From Symbiodinium natans (taxonomy: Eukaryota > Sar > Dinophyceae > Suessiales > Symbiodiniaceae): a stretch of DNA of 64,000 nucleotides. Where the stretch lies: assembly GCA_905221605.1 (NCBI GenBank), contig CAJNDS010002841.1:62001-126000 (forward strand). The letters run 5' to 3'. Made by a program: the position numbers and the translations under genes. This document shows, piece after piece, positions 59,658 through 64,000 of this stretch; the stretch's first letter is position 1, and every line of letters begins with the position of its first letter. The notes beneath the pieces are model-generated. The model was not told the origin of the DNA, ran no database searches, and saw only the letters and a list, made by a program, of their open reading frames with translations.

Positions 59658-62600
59658 CTATGACTTGCGGTATCGCTTTGCGATTGGTGGCTTAGGTTCA
59701 CAGTCGCCGTCGCCGTCGCCGTGGTGCCCGTGGGGGGGCTCCGGCTCCGTCGGCGGCTTCGGGTTTTGCTGCGTCGCCTTCGCCTGCATTGCATGCCCAA
59801 ACACATGGCCCAAACCCAGATAGCATCACAATCACAATCACAAGAATCACAATCAATTTCAATCAATGTCAATTCAATCAATGGACTCGTCGACTCGACT
59901 CCAACCGGCTGCAGCCCGGCCTCCCCGAGTCGGAACTTGGCACGCTTGCTACTTGGCTGCTCCGGGTCGTCCTGATCATCCTTACCCTGATCTGCTCCGC
60001 CGCCGCCAGAGGCAACTCCGGCACCGGCACTGCCAAAGGCAAACGCAAGAGCCATAGCCTCAGATGTGGAAGGAATCGAAGGCTGAGGCTGAGGGGATTG
60101 AGGGGATGAAGGCTGATGAAGGCTGACGGCTGAAGTGCTGAAGGGTTTGTTTTGCACACTTCTGCACTGCAAGACTGGGTCGTACGATGCCTAACCCCAA
60201 TTCTGCTCATTCTGCTCTGTGGACACGTGCACATCGCTTCGGTTTCTTCTGTCACCTGCAACGGAAGCCCAACCTACCCTGGATTTCTGCCTCCAAGCCT
60301 CCAAGCCCGCAAAACCGGAAACAGTAGACGCAGGCGGCAGAACAAACACCAGAACTCCAAACTCTAAACCCAGCCATCCCCCGACTCCGAGCTGGCAAAC
60401 CTTGGATTCTTGGATATTCCCCCCTCCCAACCCTACAACAAGCGCGCACAAAGGGTGTAACGGTAAACCAGCAAGCCCCTGCAACACCTTTAAGGTTTAG
60501 GGTTTATAGGGTTTAGGGTTGATTAAGGTTGAGTTTAGAGTTTAGGGTTTAGGGTTTATAGGGTTTGGGTTTAGGGTTTAGGGCCAGGCTTGGCCGCAGG
60601 CGGCCGCAGGACTTTCTGTTTTCTCCGCTGCGCAAAAGGTTGCTATGCTGATGATGCCGCCTGCCACCTGATGCCTGACACCTGACACCTGACCCATATA
60701 AATATATAATGCCCAGAATGCGCCAATCCAAGTAATCCATACCATATCCCCCCGTGACCCCGTGTCAGCGCAGCAGCGGCATGCGCGCCCAAAAGTTTCA
60801 GCTGAGGCTGAGGCTGAGACTGAGTTTCCGCTCGTGGCTCGTGGCCCCGAACAAATCAGGGCTTATAGGCTTACAGGCCAGGCTTTTAGGGTTTAGGGTT
60901 TAGGGTTTAGGGCCTTAGGGTTTATAGGGTTTAGGGCTTAGGGCCAGGCTTAGCCTTAGCCTTAGGTTTTTGAGTTGAGCAGGACTGCGGGACTGTACGC
61001 TGTAGGACCGTCTCTAGGACTAGGACTCTAGGAACGGTTGACTGTAGGCTAGGCTGCAGGACTGTACGCTGTAGGACCGTCTCTAGGACTAGGACTCTAT
61101 AGGAACAGGAACGGTTGACTGTAGGCTAGGCTGCAGGGTGAAGGAATTGGCCATCCTCTCAGACTCGCAGCCTCAGACTAACGCCACTATTGCCCGCAGA
61201 CTCGCAGCACGCTAAACCCGTGTGGGACATGCAGTGACAAGCAAGCCGCGGGCAAGCCGGCAGCCCGGCAGCCAGCCAGCTCAGCCAGCTACTACTGCTG
61301 CCACTACTGCAGCACTGCAAACTACGAACTGGCTTGAGGTTAGGGTTTAGGTTTAGGGCTTAGGGTTTAGAGTTTAGGGTTTTAGGGCTTATAAGGGTTT
61401 AGGGTTTAGTTTAGGGTTTCGAGTCTAGAGTCTAGATTGTAGGGCAGTTTAGGAAAGTTTCGGGTTTAGGAGTTTGGGAGTGTAGGGCAGTGGCGGCATT
61501 GTAGTGTAGGGCTTAGGGTTTAGGATGAAGGGCTACGAACTTCTACGAACTACGAACTGTACGAACTACAAAACATTGGGCCTTTGCCCAGCTCGGCCCA
61601 GCCCGGGCCCTGGCCGCTGTGGCACTGTGGCCTGCGGCTCGGCCAGCACCCGATCCGATCATCACCCGGCCATCTCCGAGTCTCCGAATTCGAATCTCCG
61701 TCACTCAGCACTCAGCCCTCAGCGGGACTCTGGGCTCTGGCCTCTGCCCAGCCTGGCCAGCTCAGACTGGATGCACTCCTTGAAGCACGAATCCTGCTGC
61801 TCGAGGGCCACCCGCGCGGTCTTGAAGACTCGGATAATCTCGTGGTCGTGGCCGGGCAAGAACGCCGTCTCCTCCATCTCGGTCAGAAACGTCGCCGCTT
61901 CCCTGGCCAGTTTCATTGCATCAACCAGCTTGGAAAGAGGCCCGCCGATGAGCGCTGTGTTGACTGTCCCAGGCGATGGCGACGATGACGGCACTGGCTC
62001 GGTCTCGAAGGACATCGACCAGTGTACGCCAGTCATTTGCTGGAACTCGCCGTCGGGCTGCATGGTTTTGAGCATTTCGTGTATGGCCTGCGCCGTCATG
62101 GCCGAGGCTTGGCCATGGTCACAACACAACGAAAGCGAGGGATGAGACAAGACAAGGCAGGGCCGAACAAAACTGGCTGCGCGGCGAGAAGTCGACATGT
62201 CGAGTTGTCGAGAAGGGCGGGAAGGGAGCAACTTGGCCCTTGACTCCCTTGACTCCCTTGGCCCTTGACCCCTTCCTAATCTCGGAGAATGGATTAACAG
62301 TTTCACTTGATCTGAATCTGAATCGATTGCTCCGAGAAACATTCTTGTTCGTCTGCTTCTTTGCCTCCATTTCGGCTCTTTTGGCTGTCGACAGCGCCGC
62401 CTTTTTCGGAGCTGCGGTGGATGAAGTCGAAGAAGAGGCAGGGGCCCTGGCGGCCCTAGCAGCCTGGCAGTGGCAGAGGATGGCAACTGACAACTGGCAA
62501 CTGGGACTTGGGACAGGGACTTCAACTTCAACTGTCAACAGTTTCAAGTTTCAACAGCAGCAATGTCAGGCCAGAACAATATTATAGTAACAATGTGACT

Positions 62601-63850
62601 GGCTTGCTGAGCTGACTGACATTGACTGACACCGAGCTTTCAAGTTAAAGGTTAAAACTTCACTTCGTTACATTATGAATTATAAAAAGGGGCCTTTCCA
62701 ACACTGACACTATTCACTCACACTCGTAGAAACAACCAAATAATGCTGCAAACCCAGCGAATGAATCCTGTAAACCTTGTAGAACCAAAAAGTAACAGAA
62801 TATGGCTATGGCGAGAGAAATTCATCATCACGAATCACCGTATTGGCTGGCCTCCTCGTTCACGTTCTTCTCGGGGATCTCTTGGCCCGGCTTCGGCTCA
62901 GCAGCATTTGGCAGTTTTGCTTCTGCCTGCAGTGTGACATGTCTGACATGGAGGTTTCAACTTCAAAAAAAACGACACCTCATTGACTCAGTGACTCATT
63001 GACTCATTGACCTCATTCATCATTCACATTAGTCACATTCTCATTCATCACAAGAGAAATTCATCATCACTCATCACCGTATCGGCTGGCCTCCTCGTTC
63101 ACGTTCTCGGGGATCTTGTGGTGGTTCGGCTTCGGCTCAGGAGCAACTGGTGGCACTGGTGGCGATGCTTCTGCCTGACAGTCTGTCTGACATGGAGCTT
63201 TCAAATGAAAAAACGTACACCTCATTCCATTCAAATTATCATTCATCACAAGAGAATTCATCATCACTCATCACCTTATCGGCTGGCCTCCTCGTTCACG
63301 TTCTCGGGGATCTCTTGGTCCGGCTTCGGCTCAGCAGCATTTGGCGGTTTTGCTTCTGCCTGCAGTGTGACATGTCTGACATGGAGGTTTCAACTTCAGA
63401 AAAAAACGACACCTCATTGACTCATTGACTCATTGATTCACATTAGTCACATTCTCATTCATCACAAGAGAATTCACCATCACTCATCACCGTATCGGCT
63501 GGCCTCCTCGTTCACGTTCTCGGGGATCTTGTGGTGGTTCGGCTTCGGCTCAGCAGCAACTGGTGGTGGCACTGGCACTGGTGGCGATGCTTCTGCCTGA
63601 CAGTCTGACAGTCTGACATGGAGCTTTCAAATGAAAAAACTGACAGCTCATTGAATCATTCACATTCACATTCACATTCACAGTCACACTCATTACTGAT
63701 TACATCAGACGTCCAAGGATCCGGATCTGAGTCAGCGACGCTATCTGCATGGTGCTTGGCGACCGCTGATCCGGCTGATACCCTGCATTGTTCGTCAGGG
63801 ATGATTTGCTCCCAAAATCTTTTCGCACACTCCCTAACCCCCCAAACCTA
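59658..63850 (-). CDS. Gene with tandem cassette exons; basic, Pro/Glu-rich protein
   Basis: In order: a weak first exon near 63815-63700 (KRFWEQIIPDEQCR); four repeated short exons (63596-63504, 63359-63288, 63174-63091, 62926-62852; listed separately); exon from 62463 (ARAPASSSTSSTAAPKKAAL, then STAKRAEMEAKKQ); exon 62107-61753 (SAMTAQAIHEMLKTMQPDGE; TALIGGPLSKLVDAMKLARE; ETAFLPGHDHEIIRVFKTAR; ending IQSELAR before a GC donor); a Gly-rich exon about 60080-59860 (MALAFAFGSAGAGVASGGGG, then SSKRAKFRLGEAG); and a last exon 59783-59658 (KATQQNPKPPTEPEPPHGHH, ending KPPIAKRYRKS and stop). Cassette exons and the 62463 exon join in phase 0. Two basic clusters (SSKRAKFR, KRYRK) could be nuclear signals. 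The family is not recognised. The long intron 61.75-60.08 kb holds telomere-type tracts and a tandem duplication. Confidence 0.65.
60490..60590. repeat. TTTAGGG-type tract, intronic
   Basis: About ten degenerate TTTAGGG units in one orientation within the 61.75-60.08 kb intron of the cassette-exon gene. Confidence 0.85.
60885..60965. repeat. TTTAGGG-type tract, intronic
   Basis: About eight units, including perfect GGGTTTAGGGTTTAGGG, within the same intron. Confidence 0.85.
60991..61138. repeat. Tandem duplication, 69-78 bp unit
   Basis: The segment from GACTGTACGCTGTAGG to GGCTAGGCTGCAG is present twice in tandem, at 60991 and 61060. The second copy has a short insertion (ATAGGAACAG). The unit itself is made of AGGACT/TAGGACT sub-repeats. 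Confidence 0.95.
61340..61530. repeat. TTTAGGG-type tract, intronic
   Basis: Degenerate TTTAGGG units interspersed with TCTAGAGTCTAGA. Same intron as the two tracts above, ending about 220 bases before the next exon upstream. Confidence 0.8.
62852..62926 (-). CDS. Cassette exon, copy B2 (75 nt)
   Basis: Reads AEAKLPNAAEPKPGQEIPEK then NVNEE. The acceptor is TGCAG and the donor GAG then GCCAGCC. It has an extra Lys codon relative to copy B1. Phase 0 at both ends. Confidence 0.7.
63091..63174 (-). CDS. Cassette exon, copy A2 (84 nt)
   Basis: Reads AEASPPVPPVAPEPKPNHHK then IPENVNEE. The acceptor is TGTCAG and the donor GAG then GCCAGCC. Phase 0 at both ends. Confidence 0.7.
63288..63359 (-). 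CDS. Cassette exon, copy B1 (72 nt)
   Basis: Reads AEAKPPNAAEPKPDQEIPEN then VNEE. A stop (TAA) follows five codons after the proposed GC donor, so the donor must be used for this exon to be included. Phase 0 at both ends. Confidence 0.7.
63504..63596 (-). CDS. Cassette exon, copy A1 (93 nt)
   Basis: Reads AEASPPVPVPPPVAAEPKPN then HHKIPENVNEE. The acceptor is TGTCAG and the donor GAG then GCCAGCC. Phase 0 at both ends. It is the longest of the four because of extra Val-Pro codons. Confidence 0.7.
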
Positions 63851-64000
63851 AATGGCCCGAAACCAATTCAGCCCCAGCCATGGGAGAAAGCCTGAACATA
63901 TGTTATGGGCCCGGGGCCCGGGGGGGCCCGGAAAGGCCGGGGGGGGGGTCGCCGTGACATCGCGTGCGAACTTTCCCCGCAACCCTGTCTGCAACGCTTT

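Noticed and set aside
1-64000. Spliced-leader, tRNA, 5S or U-RNA genes
   Set aside because: I looked for the dinoflagellate leader core and for tRNA-like cloverleaf landmarks and saw none. A covariance-model scan would be needed to be sure.
1-64000. CRISPR arrays
   Set aside because: All tandem arrays here have no unique spacers between units, and the window is eukaryotic.

Overview
The window looks like nuclear DNA of a dinoflagellate, most likely of the Symbiodiniaceae or a relative. The evidence is: coding sequence broken into many short exons, many introns that start with GC (some with GA) rather than GT, degenerate TTTAGGG/CCCTAAA telomere-type tracts scattered through introns and intergenic DNA, a decayed Ty1/copia retrotransposon, and a von Willebrand A protein carrying W-E-L / L-G-Y repeats of a kind I associate with dinoflagellates. 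There are no operons, no ribosome binding sites, and no recognisable tRNA, rRNA or spliced-leader gene. Exons were found by reading protein motifs across frames and matching splice phases, so most gene ends are uncertain.

Layout. 1.2-4.6 kb holds exon pieces of one or two helical proteins. 7.4-13.7 kb is a CAMK/CDPK-like protein kinase whose third intron contains a 0.9 kb inverted repeat built from a 9-bp unit. 15.4-17.3 kb holds exons of an unrecognised protein, followed by a 0.85 kb TTTAGGG-type tract. 20.2-20.9 kb holds further unassigned exons. 21.0-29.5 kb is an MSS116/RH26-type DEAD-box RNA helicase with nearly all motifs readable, and an AT-rich island in one intron. 31.7-32.6 kb is a small gene with a myristoylation-type start. 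32.6-34.9 kb is the vWA-domain gene. 35.5-43.2 kb holds two tandem paralogs of one small gene. The downstream paralog has a copia remnant inside an intron, and the two share a 350-bp block that is essentially identical. 44.4-52.4 kb is a long coiled-coil gene with at least 20 exons. 54.9-58.1 kb is a long-exon gene of unknown function. 59.7-63.9 kb is a gene with four tandem, phase-compatible cassette exons.

Every supported gene is read from the minus strand; only the dead retroelement is on plus. This fits the long unidirectional gene arrays known in dinoflagellates. The genes do not form an obvious pathway. Between paralogs, exons differ only by silent changes while their intron donors change between GT, GC and GA. 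That is the strongest internal evidence that these exons are real and that donor choice is relaxed here.
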